11,595 bases of DNA from Tetmemena sp. SeJ-2015 (GCA_027382625.1 JAJKFJ010023747.1:1-11595); one strand, 5' to 3'. Positions 1 to 8,240 are shown, numbered from the stretch's first letter. The notes: a model not told the origin generated them from the letters alone. A program made the numbers and translations.

Positions 1-1020
1 ATTTAATTGATTGATTAATTCAAGTATATATATTTAATTAATTAATTGATTGAATTAAATTGGTTTCTGGAAAATTTTTAACATTCAATTCTAATATTAC
101 AATATTAATTCATAAATTTAATGTATTATCTTAATTTTTACAGATCTATTCAAGATAATAAATATATTTTAATTAAAACTATTTACTATCATTTCTAGAA
201 TTTACTCTTAAAAATAAATAAAATTTCTCAATCAAAAAATTAAAATAAGAATCAGTAATAAATTGTTCTCCAGGGCTTGATGTTTTAAAATACTATTTAA
301 GTAAAAAATAATATTTAATGCATTTAAAATGAAGGTATTATTGATTTTAACTATTTTTAAAATTTTTATAGTTTAAATTAATTTAAGGACAACCAATGAT
401 ATTTTGTGAATTGCTGATTAAACTGCATTTGGAATGAGAATTAATTGTAATAAAATAAATGATTAGACTTAAAGATCTACTCTTCTGATTGGGGTTTTAA
501 TACTTTCAAAATATAATTAAGTGTATCTTAAATGGATTGAGAAAGCAGTTTAGAGCTGCTAACAAACAAAACATATTTATTCTCACCAACCTAGTATTTT
601 AATAGTTTATTATTTATCTATTTTATGTTATTCAGAAATAAAAGCAAATTACAAGAAAAATAAGTAGCATGCAAACTCAACCAGCTTAAAAAAGTATTTT
701 TGGTGAAAAAAGCTTTGGAAAAGTAATATAAATTTCAGCAGTTTTATTTTAAAATGTAATAAGCTATAAATAAAAGAAAAGAATCCTTAACAATATAAAA
801 CTCGCAAAATTCAAATCCTCTAGAATCTTAGAACAAAACAACTTTCTTTGAAGCAGGTTTTTATTTTTGAATATTGAAAAAATAATAAAGGCTATTTAGA
901 TTAAATTAAATTACTCTCTTTAGTGCTCAATTATTCTTTATAAATTATAAAGGAGTGTAGTAAAATGTTGAATAAAGTAATTTTATTAATTATTTTATAA
1001 TTTTATATTTTTAAAAATTC
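1..1020. other. A+T-rich stretch without recognisable genes
   Basis: Nothing here supports a gene. Stop codons of all three types are dense in every frame, and the sequence is dominated by A/T runs and TAAT/TTAA words, including a short TA and TTAA tract near positions 25-47. An isolated GGGGTTTT at 491-498 and a TATAGTTT/AGCTATAA pair near 370 and 763 were considered and rejected as features. Confidence 0.6.
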
Positions 1021-1503
1021 TCACACATTTTAAATTTCTTTTTTTAATAAATTTTCTACATTTTTGATTAACTAATCGCAAAATTTATGTATTAATCCTT
1101 AATTGAATATCTAATTGAGATGAATTAAGTAGTCTAAGCTATTCTCATTAGTCTTACCTTTATTTTGTTAAATTGATTTAATCCTAATATTTTTAAATGA
1201 TTTATTATAAAGAAAAAAATATAAACTTTGGATGTTTTCAAGGTAAAAAATGTAAGCCTTTTGGATATTGAAAGATATTATATAGTTGTTATTGTCTAAA
1301 AATTCTTAAATCACTCTCTAGAAATATTCCTGTCCTTCCTCCCCAGGCTTATCTAACTGCTCAAGAATTCTTTTCGGAGATTCCAAAAACACCATGGTCA
1401 AGTCCTTCAACAAAAATAATTCAGTTTCTTGTTATTATAAAACAACTTTGCAAAACGTAATCCATTATAAAATATATATGCATAAAATGATCTTAAATCA
1501 AAA
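1021..1503 (-). other. Possible coding frame only if TAA/TAG are sense codons
   Basis: On the minus strand one frame runs about 160 codons without TGA and ends at a TGA at 1021-1023; it holds roughly a dozen TAA/TAG codons. The G+C-richer core (1318-1425) is open even in the standard code and reads as a charged, non-repetitive peptide containing SPKRILEQLDKPGEEGQEYF, followed by TAG. The rest keeps a hydrophilic, Asn/Lys-rich composition when TAA/TAG are read as Gln, as in Tetrahymena, Paramecium and Oxytricha. A TGA-free run of this length is not rare by chance at this A+T content, and no family is recognised. The first in-frame ATG lies near 1395. It could be a gene fragment, an exon of a larger gene, or chance; only the core composition argues for coding. 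Confidence 0.22.
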
Positions 1504-2203
1504 TATAAATTATTTATTGTTGTTTTTATTCCAAAAATTATATTTGATAATTTAAAATTGAATTTTTGGTAAGATATTTATACCTCATTAAATAAATATT
1601 CGTCTTCCTTTAGTAAATCTGGTATAATTTTATTATTCTCTTAATGATGTTTTCTGCTGAGATTATTTAACAAACTAATATATCTCTATACAATTCTATC
1701 ATCCATATTATTTTTTTTATCTTTTCACATTAAATTATAATTCACATTCAAATAATATTGTATCAAAATCTTTGTATTTGATTTAAACAATCTTCTGTAA
1801 ATAGAATTTAAATGAGCAGCAAATATCTTCCGCATGAGTTTCATAAAACATTAATTTCAGATAAAATATAAATCTAAAATACTTTGCATGGTCTTGAAGA
1901 AATCAATCAACGTCGACGCCTCTTTATAGTTATTATAAAATTTTTTAATTTCATGAATGCTACACTAAAATAGAGAACTCAATCAATGTTTATAATTTAA
2001 AATAGATAATAAAAAAATGTGAGCAAATTTGACTATTTAAAGATTAATCAGAGATAATATTTTCAATTTTATTGTTTAAGGAGCGAATTATAAATAAAGT
2101 TTTGAAAATTTCATCTCTCAGAGATTGAATCAAGATAAATAAAGAAGCTTTATTTTTCTTTCGATGAATTCTTTGAAGATTTATCCTATTTAATAATCCA
2201 GAT
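1504..2203. other. A+T-rich stretch without recognisable genes
   Basis: No frame on either strand looks coding under standard or ciliate codes. There are poly-T and TTATAAA-like words and a single TATAGTTA near 1925 that resembles the end of the repeat family described below, but no matching partner end was found. Confidence 0.55.
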
Positions 2204-2294
2204 TACAATTTAGTGATTTTTTAAAATTAAAATTGATGAATGGTTAATATAATAAATATGGTGCTGCAATTTGGGAGTAAAAACTGATTTTCCT
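2204..2294 (+). repeat. Partial copy of the TATAGYTG repeat family
   Basis: The segment 2229-2256 matches the 28-bp block conserved near the left end of the full copies at about 23 of 28 positions. Similarity continues through a GGTGCTGCAATTT segment corresponding to GGAGCTGTAACTT in copy 4153-4510 and an AACTGATT segment further on. The expected left end falls at 2204, where TACAATTT has drifted from TATAGTTN. Beyond about 2294 the match fades and the conserved TGCAAGGAT block and right end are absent, so this is a truncated or decayed copy. Confidence 0.55.
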
Positions 2295-2295
2295 C

Positions 2296-2310
2296 ATAAT
2301 AATAATAATT
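2296..2310. repeat. Short AAT microsatellite
   Basis: Five tandem ATA/AAT units lie directly after the partial repeat copy. No function is implied; its position suggests a breakpoint or slippage site where the repeat copy was truncated. Confidence 0.6.
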
Positions 2311-2325
2311 GGGTTTTGTAATTTA

Positions 2326-2880
2326 GTGAGACTTACCCCTCATTAATATTGTTAATGTATTATAAGTTAATATATAAAGCGATATAAATTTAACTTTATA
2401 TTTACAGACTTGTGATGACAGAGTCGAGTGTCTAATTCAATTTCGCCTTCAAGAAAACAAATGTAATCAGTTCCAGAGCTCTTTACTTACCTCTTCATAG
2501 CAAAGTTGCTTCATTCCAGACTTGGATCTTATTTTTTTAAGAGAGAATACTCCCTCTAAGAGAGACTTAAGCCATCAGAAATAAAAAAGCCTTAAAGTTG
2601 AGAATACACACTTGAACTCATATGAACATCAAGTCTCGGCTATCAACAACCTATTTTGAACTCATAATCAGAAGCTTATCGAGTTGCCAGGTATCACGCA
2701 GTGATTTATAAAGAGTTTGACCTGTCAAAATTAAAGTTAAGAGTTAGCTTAGCAACTACCTCAAAATCAGATTGAACATGGGCAAGAAACTTAGGAGATC
2801 CTTCAAGGGAAGTCACAGAGAGGTGCACAACTACTCTTCTACCCTTCATTTTAGTCATCCAGTATTTTCAAAATTTGTAT
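2326..2880. other. G+C-richer, coding-like island with intron-like signals
   Basis: This block is clearly richer in G+C than its surroundings, and several frames on both strands are open far longer than expected if one class of stop is ignored. On the minus strand, one frame from about 2730 to 2326 (135 codons) has no TAA or TAG but eight TGA. A different minus frame around 2858-2700 is open in the standard code for about 50 codons and reads as a well-mixed peptide beginning MTKMKGRRVVVHLSV. On the plus strand a 59-codon standard frame begins at the ATG at 2778 (MGKKLRRSFKGSHREV). I cannot choose between these. Two minus-strand GT...AG segments, 2490-2447 (GTAAGT donor, CTGAT, T-rich tract, AG) and 2759-2722, resemble short introns. 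A degraded or fragmented gene, or one with a non-standard code, would explain the mixture; no family is recognised. Confidence 0.35.
2538..2565. repeat. Duplicated TAAGAGAGA word
   Basis: TAAGAGAGA occurs at 2538-2546 and again at 2557-2565, separated by ten bases that contain the partly complementary TCCCTC, so the stretch is both a short direct repeat and an imperfect hairpin. It is the most purine-skewed patch in the island. Function unknown. Confidence 0.4.
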
Positions 2881-3370
2881 CTATATTAATCACTTCCACA
2901 ATTGTATTCGATCATGCACTATTAGAGCTCTCATACTTTATTCCAAGTAAATAAAGCTATTAAAATATTTAATTTTATCAAATAATTTTATGAATCATGT
3001 AGATTTGATAATTACAACCCTTGTCCATTTAATTTACATATTTACTGTTATGTATAAATTTTACATAGAAAAAATTTCATTTCAAATTTTTATAATCACA
3101 TTTGGGTTTTTGATAAAGAAATAAAAATTATGGGTACTTTTTTATTATAAATGCATTTATCTTAATATATGAAATTAGGAGCAATATTTTTAATCTATAA
3201 AAAATAAAAATTTTTTCCTAAATTAGTTTAAACTTTACTCTAATGACTTTCTTCCCAGAGTCAGTTTTAAATTTCATTCAAATTATTTTTAATATAAATA
3301 ATATCTTGTATATTAATTAAAGCAATTTAATGCAAGGATTTTAGAATTTAAAAAATAATATTGAACTTCA
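2881..3370. other. A+T-rich stretch without recognisable genes
   Basis: Apart from the tail of the 59-codon plus-strand frame, which ends at 2954, nothing coding-like is visible. A/T runs are long and no repeat copy is recognised before the terminal TATAGCTG at 3371. Confidence 0.5.
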
Positions 3371-3774
3371 TATAGCTGAGAATTTAATAAAATAGAGAAT
3401 TAAATTAGATTTTAAATTAAATATTGACTGTTTATTTGTGTCCAATTTGAATAATTGAGAAACCATTCTATTCGGCATAAAATTCTAAGAACTTTTTATC
3501 CTTGCAACTTTTGCGTGTGAACGTTCAGTAAAAACTTATAAGTGACACAAGTTACTGAGGACCACGATTATTAAATTTATGAAAGTGCGCGCATCATATC
3601 TCACTACTTAGAGGTGCTGAGATTATTTAAGAAGAAGAAAATCATATTAATGCTTGATAAGCTATCCAAAGGCTGCTGATCAGGGGGTCAATCTACTATT
3701 TCAACTGCCAAGAAATGCAACTTTCCATTTATTATTTTAATCAATTGCTGATTTTATTTTAATTCTAAACTATA
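3371..3774 (-). mobile_element. TATAGYTG-family MITE/IES-like element, minus orientation
   Basis: This is a non-autonomous, TA-bounded element of about 402 bp plus one TA. One end reads TATAGCTGAGAATTTAAT (3371 inward) and the other, on the minus strand, TATAGTTTAGAATTAAAA (3774 inward), giving imperfect terminal inverted repeats. Internally it shares three collinear blocks with the plus-strand copies: the 28-bp block at 3728-3755 (25 of 28 identical to copy 4153-4510), a GGCAGTTGAAATA block, and the TGCAAGGATAAAAAGTTCTTAGAA block around 3483-3506. Spacing from that last block to its end (132 bp) agrees with the other copies (129-145 bp). No transposase is present. TA flanks and these ends fit a Tc1/mariner-type MITE, the type of sequence from which TA-bounded ciliate IESs are thought to derive. 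Confidence 0.78.
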
Positions 3775-4152
3775 ATAAAAGTATGCAATATAAAATACAT
3801 ATTTATTTTAAAAAGAAGTAGTAAATTATAATATATTATTTTAAATATTTTTATCAATATTGTAGGATATCTGTAGGGTTTGTATACTCTCAAATCTATC
3901 AGCTCATTATTTAGTTAAATAAATTATTATGTCAAACCTATGAAAAGATACTTCAATTTTTTTAATTTAAGAAATAATTTAATTTAAGGAAGTTTAAAAA
4001 TTATCAAAATAAGGTTTAAACTATGATATAAAATTTTGGATTTCTAGTGAATTAAGTTCTGAGGGACCATATTTTTAATATCCTGAAATAAAAAAAAGAA
4101 TATTTAAAATATATTATATGCAGCAATGAAATGCATTGAATTTAGCTTATTG
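3775..4152. other. Spacer between two head-to-head repeat copies
   Basis: This 378-bp A+T-rich spacer separates the facing left ends of the minus-strand copy (3371-3774) and the plus-strand copy (4153-4510). It shows no recognisable gene, and no similarity to the repeat interior was seen. It may be the loop of a composite long-inverted-repeat element or ordinary intergenic DNA between two independent insertions. Confidence 0.5.
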
Positions 4153-4510
4153 TATAGTTAGAATTTAACTAAAATCGGTGATTGATTAAAATAATAAACA
4201 TGGAGCTGTAACTTCGTTGGCAGTTGAAATAACTGATTCACCCCTTGATCTGTAGCATGTTCGATATCTTATCAGCGATATATGATGCTCACCATATATA
4301 TAAATTGTATATTGCTTCTCTATAAAACTTGGGTCGCTTATAAGTCCATATGAAGGCTCCACAAAAAAATTTTAAGGATAAAAAAATATTAGAATTTTAT
4401 GCTGAATCTAATGGAAAATAATTATTCAAATTAGGCACGCTTTAATTTACTAGATAATTTGCCATTTTAATATAAATTTAATTTTCTTTTCTATTAAATT
4501 TTTAGCTAAA
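4153..4510 (+). mobile_element. TATAGYTG-family MITE/IES-like element, plus orientation
   Basis: The left end is TATAGTTAGAATTTAACT at 4153. The right end, on the complementary strand, is TTTAGCTAAAAATTTAATAG, with the terminal TA apparently mutated, so this copy is decaying. The 28-bp block 4171-4198 is identical to that of copy 7718-8094. It is followed at equivalent positions by the GGAGCTGTAACTT, CTTGATCTGTAGCATGTTCGA and GGGTCGCTTATAA segments and the AAGGATAAAAAAATATTAGA block at 4374. Reading TAA/TAG as Gln, an ATG at 4200 opens a frame of about 137 codons up to a TGA near 4610, but the frames of the copies do not stay in register, so I favour non-coding DNA. Confidence 0.78.
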
Positions 4511-5150
4511 AAGGGAGAGTTGTAAGTTAGCATCCCTCCTGATAAATAGAGACTCATCTTCACTGTAAAGAACAAAGAGTTATAAAATTATTCTTTCATT
4601 TGCATAAATTTGAGCATCATCAAGAACAAGATTAACACAAATTCCAAAAATCTTCTTCGACTATTTTATACATTCTCTAATTTAATATATAACACTTTTT
4701 AAAATTAAAAAAGAACAGCATGAAAATTTATAAATTTTATATTCTTGCTACTTTTGTATTTAAAATATTAATTAAAGAATCCTTAATTGAATAGCTTATC
4801 TCTATTAACTTTTGAAAAACTACTGAGGGAAGATAAAAGCAGGAAGATCAAAACCTCACACACCAAACTTTTACTCTTTAAGTAAGATAACTCAAGGATC
4901 AAAGAACTGAGATATTACAAATCAAATTAATGTGCAAGACTCATAGATGCTGATTTACCCATAATGTAGTAAAACTTTTCACTCATTATAAATACTGATG
5001 AAAATATGCTACTTAATAAGTTAAATTCTATGAATATTCAATGCTTTTCTAGGGTTACTCTCATCGCTATTCTCAAAGAAAATTAATCTTAATTTTGGCA
5101 GTTTAAATAGGAATCAATATTTCTTTAAATCTTATTGAAATTACTGAGAA
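4511..5150. other. Weakly coding-like A+T-rich region
   Basis: The part from about 4790 to 5220 is mildly richer in G+C. A plus-strand frame from 4724 to the TGA at 5330-5332 lacks TGA for about 200 codons and contains many TAA/TAG; its first stretch includes the charged segment TFEKLLREDKSRKIKTSHTK. Runs of this length without TGA are expected several times by chance in a window this A+T-rich, so this is only a candidate for an organism that reads TAA/TAG as Gln. No family recognised and no start or promoter is defined. Confidence 0.2.
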
Positions 5151-5790
5151 TCAGAATAAGTTCATAAAGAGGAGAATGCTCAAAGAAGGATAAGATAGCA
5201 TAGATGTCAAATTCTTTTCTTAAGCAAAATCATCGCGAAATTTTTAAATAAAATCATAAAATTCCTCAAAAGCTTTTTTAAATTTTTCTACTTAGAAAAT
5301 AAACTAATAAATAAAATAAAAAACTTTTATGAAAGCTCTATTGATAAGTTTTGTGACTTATTATAAAAATGGATCCTCTAGTTTGCAATAAGTGAGATTA
5401 ACACTTATTAAAGAAGGATTAGATGCAATTAGAGTTGCAAAAATCGTTTATCTCAGTGGATCAAAGCATGACATGTCACACATGCTAAATTACACATTAT
5501 TCAATTTTTTAGCGAGAGGTATAAACTTTAATAAAATAATAAACTGGATGAACCCATCAACAACCACTTGATCGAGCTCAGTCATATTTTACGATCCAAG
5601 ATAAAACTTCTCAAGACATATATCACCTTGGCTCAAGTAAGAGGTCAGCATCCTCAGCATCTCGTTATTGAATTTAGGTTAGAAGAACTCCAATTCAAAT
5701 ACAAATTTACTATTATCACAAAACTATATATAAAATCATTGAATGATTTTAAACATTTGAAGTTGTTCAAATCAAACGCATATTAAGATT
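5151..5790. other. G+C-richer coding-like island with competing frames
   Basis: The core, about 5405-5710, is the G+C-richer portion. On the plus strand a 72-codon standard frame (5568-5786, no early ATG) sits inside a longer frame beginning upstream near 5410 if TAA is sense. On the minus strand the in-phase frame is TGA-free from 5735 to the TGA at 5153-5151 (194 codons) and contains the pattern NPSLISVNLTYCKLEDPFLQ, which resembles a ribonuclease-inhibitor-type leucine-rich repeat. Because the two frames are exact complements in phase, coding on one strand would make the other look open, and I cannot decide between them. The purine-rich strand is the plus strand, slightly favouring it. The island ends about 70 bp before the repeat copy at 5860. 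Confidence 0.3.
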
Positions 5791-5859
5791 CACAATAGTA
5801 AACTTCTAGGTTCTCCACAAAACTCAATTTTTAGGTAATCCTTTCTAAATTTATGATGA

Positions 5860-6236
5860 TATAACAAAAAATGAAACAAAATGATGACTCATTAAATTAA
5901 TTAATGGAGGGGTTGCAACTTATTGTCTAATTTACTCCTTATCTGCTGCTTTTTATTTAGCTTATTAGAAATTTCTTTTATTTAGCTCTTTGAAAACTTC
6001 ATAGAACCTTTCATATTCGTGATAAAATTTGGGCTTTTCTTTATCGTCTAAATAATTTATTGTGTTTGGTATATTTTTGGGCTAAGCAATTTCTCACAAA
6101 ATTTGCAAGGATATAGAGTTATTAAAATTTATTTCTCTCATTGATTATCTTCTGAATTAAAGAGAAATAAGAAATTTAAACTACCATTATTTAATCCTTT
6201 ATAATTATCTATATTATTCATTAACTTTCAGCTATA
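5860..6236 (+). mobile_element. Diverged TATAGYTG-family element
   Basis: This is the most diverged full-length copy. The right end is intact (complement TATAGCTGAAAGTTAATG, TA at 6235-6236); the left end has drifted to TATAACAA at 5860. The GGGTTGCAACTT block lies 54 bp from the left end, against 55 bp in copy 7718-8094, and the TTTGCAAGGATATAGAGTTAT block at 6102 lies about 130 bp from the right end, as in the others. The 28-bp left block is only weakly recognisable. Collinear spacing of both internal blocks and the intact right end make the assignment sound despite low identity. Confidence 0.62.
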
Positions 6237-7395
6237 AAAATAATTATAATTACCTAATTGTTTCATAGAATCCTCATTTGATATATAAAATAACTTTCAC
6301 AAAATATGAATATTTATTACTAAAATATCCTCTCTATTTAAAAAATAATTAATAAGATAAATGAATAGAATGAACAATATACAAATCTTTTCATTCAATT
6401 TTGAGCAAAGCTATAGAGTTTTTTTATAATAACGAGGGTAAAAAATATATTTTTAAAAAAATCATTAGGTGATATTGAGGGTAATTAAAATCTTATTAAA
6501 GAGAGAGTTTTTTATTTAACAATGTGGTATATAATTGAGTAATTATTTGTGTATATGTTTTTATTTTTAAAAAAAAAGTCAAAGAGTACCTAAAAGTTAA
6601 GTTTAAAGACCATTAAGAAGATTTATCATGCTATTATTTTATATTTTTATTAGTTCTTTAATCTACCGGAATTTTAGAGAGATGTTTTATCTCTTTACCT
6701 GAATTACAGTAGCTTCTTTTTATAGCAAGTATCAGCATGTATTATAAATAAAAATGAGTAATCTTCGTATTCTTTTATTAACTTATGGAGATAACAAATA
6801 TAAATTGATATACAATTGTTGATAAAATGCTTTCTATTTTTTGTTTCAACTTTTAATTTTTACTCTGAATATAGAGTATTTCTTAATGTTAAATATAGTA
6901 GAGAAATTATTATAAATAAAATGAATTTAGATGAGAAAATTTTAAATACTCAAAATACCCTTTAATAATCAAAGCTTGATCCACCCATTTCTTGCTCAAT
7001 ATCAAGCAACTTTATTGAATCTCAATAATATAGAGTTTTTATTCTTATTGATTTAATTAATTTTATTGAGATATTATAAACTTAATATTTAATCTCTAAG
7101 AAAGAGACACTTATTTAAATATAATTATTGATGCTAGACCTGATGTCAATCTGAAAGTTTTTAAACTATGTTAGTGTAAGTTTTGGAGTGATTGAACGAA
7201 ATTGTCACTGAAATTGTCTTTTCCATTAAGAACATAAATATAAACAAGTGTTTGCAGACTGTTTTATTCTTATATCTCTGGAGCTTCAATATTAAAATTA
7301 AAAATACGCATAATATTTACACCTAAATTAAGTTTAATCCTAATAGTTATACTAATAGGAGCCAATTTTCATTAATCTGGTGAATCCAAATATAA
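6237..7395. other. Long A+T-rich stretch without recognisable genes
   Basis: About 1.15 kb with dense stop codons and long A/T runs. Repeated ATTATAAATAAA words occur (for example near 6737 and 6909), and isolated TATAGCAA (6721) and TATAGTAG (6894) resemble repeat-family ends, but no partner ends or internal blocks are found. I see no gene, RNA or regulatory signal. Confidence 0.55.
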
Positions 7396-7717
7396 TCAAT
7401 TCTTAATCATAAAAGATTCTACTATGAAGCGATCATAAGGAGAGAGAATTTTTATAAATTTTGGCTCTGCAAATTCTACAACACGCGCAGCAAGTCTATG
7501 ACAGTAATCTGTGAAATCAGTAACTGGCGACTTCCAGCACTCCAATACTCTCTTCTGAACCAACAACATCGGGTACTTCCTGGAATTCCTCTCAGAGCTC
7601 GATCCGCGTCTCACTCTCGAGGATCTTTCTTTTCATAGGTAATCTATCGATCCTCAAGAGCTCCCACTTCAAAGCTACCTTGTTGGTTGCCTTATTGGGT
7701 ACTTGCCGCAATCTAAT
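7396..7717. other. G+C-richest coding-like island, left part
   Basis: This is the clearest gene-like patch outside the TIR element. On the minus strand a 72-codon standard frame (7614-7396, GTG as first codon, terminating TGA) contains RVLECWKSPVTDFTDYCHRL and is well mixed in composition. A neighbouring minus frame around 7600-7520 shows a very strong excess of G at first codon positions. On the plus strand a standard frame opens at 7524 and is still open at the border with the repeat copy at 7718. All candidate frames are broken by that copy, and the island seems to resume at 8095. No family is recognised. Interpretation: one gene region interrupted by the repeat insertion; strand and reading frame unresolved. 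Confidence 0.4.
7614..7660. repeat. Imperfect inverted repeat in the island
   Basis: CTCTCGAGGATC at 7614-7625 and GATCCTCAAGAG at 7649-7660 pair at 11 of 12 positions across a 23-base loop. It lies within coding-like sequence and has no T-run after it, so it is not a bacterial-style terminator. It may be coincidental in a patch rich in GATC, CTCGAG and GAGCTC words. Confidence 0.45.
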
Positions 7718-8094
7718 TATAGTTGGAAATTAAATTAAAATCGGTGATTGATTAAAATAATAAATGAAGATTTGCAACTTTATGACAGTTATAATGGCTC
7801 AAACACCTCTATTCTGCAGCTTGTTCGAGAGATCATAGTAAATGAAGAAATATGAAGTGCTCATGCTTTGCAACGTCTATATTCATCTTCTTCTTCTAAT
7901 CTTTTGTCGCTTATAACTCTGTAATGAGCGCTCCATCACATAAATTGCAAGGATGAAAAGTTCTTAGAAATTTAAGCTGAATCGAGTGGTGTAATTATTA
8001 TTTAATTTGGGCACACTTCAGCTATCACTGTTTTTCTCCATTTCAATTTAATATCTAAATAAATTCTCTTTTTTTTATTAAATTCGCAGCTATA
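7718..8094 (+). mobile_element. TATAGYTG-family MITE/IES-like element inside a G+C-rich island
   Basis: The best-preserved copy: 375 bp plus one TA. Left end TATAGTTGGAAATTAAATTA, right end (complement) TATAGCTGCGAATTTAATAA; both begin with an 8-mer fitting TAYAGYNR. The 28-bp block at 7737-7764 is identical to that of copy 4153-4510. The TGCAAGGATGAAAAGTTCTT block is at 7947, and the GTCGCTTATAA segment is shared with copies 3371-3774 and 4153-4510. Both flanks are G+C-richer, coding-like DNA. Removing the element at its TA borders and leaving one TA joins 7717 to 8095 and keeps a plus-strand standard frame open from 7524 to the stop at 8160-8162 (87 codons). That is the behaviour expected of an IES or a precise TA insertion in a coding region. 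No transposase is encoded. Confidence 0.8.
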
Positions 8095-8240
8095 ATGAAC
8101 CAAATCGAACAAAAATTTCGGTTATTGATCAGGCAAGAGTGGCCAGAAGCTACTTTATTTAAACTTCTTCCTCTTCTGAGTTTATAATCATTGAATTAAT
8201 TTTCTGGATAAGTTATTTCACCTCAGGAATAACTCCTGGC
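8095..8240. other. G+C-richer island, right part beyond the repeat copy
   Basis: The right flank of the repeat copy resumes the G+C-richer composition of 7396-7717. On the plus strand an ATG at 8095 opens a 30-codon standard frame (MNQIEQKFRLLIRQEWPEAT at its start). In another frame the sequence continues the frame arriving from 7717 if the repeat is removed. The two parts together are best viewed as one interrupted region; the product is unknown. Confidence 0.3.

Noticed and set aside
491..498. GGGGTTTT, a telomere repeat unit of hypotrich and Euplotes ciliates
   Set aside because: It is a single unit with no tandem repetition, so it is not a telomere and not evidence for a chromosome end.
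366..769. TATAGTTTAAATTAATTTAA at 368 and AGCTATAA near 762, resembling ends of the repeat family at the right distance
   Set aside because: None of the three internal conserved blocks is present, so in A+T-rich DNA the end-like words are probably chance.
2772..2954. A plus-strand standard-code frame of about 60 codons
   Set aside because: It begins at TTG (first ATG 2778), has no recognisable motif, and overlaps competing frames of equal quality on the minus strand in the same island; not listed as a gene by itself.
4724..5329. A TGA-free plus-strand frame of 202 codons as a firm gene
   Set aside because: At this base composition a dozen or so runs of that length are expected by chance across six frames of the window; kept only as a weak region note.
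5521..5580. Possible sixth repeat copy around TAAAATAATAAACTGGATGAAC
   Set aside because: Similarity is restricted to an A+T-rich word and a short CTTGATC match; neither end nor the other blocks is found.
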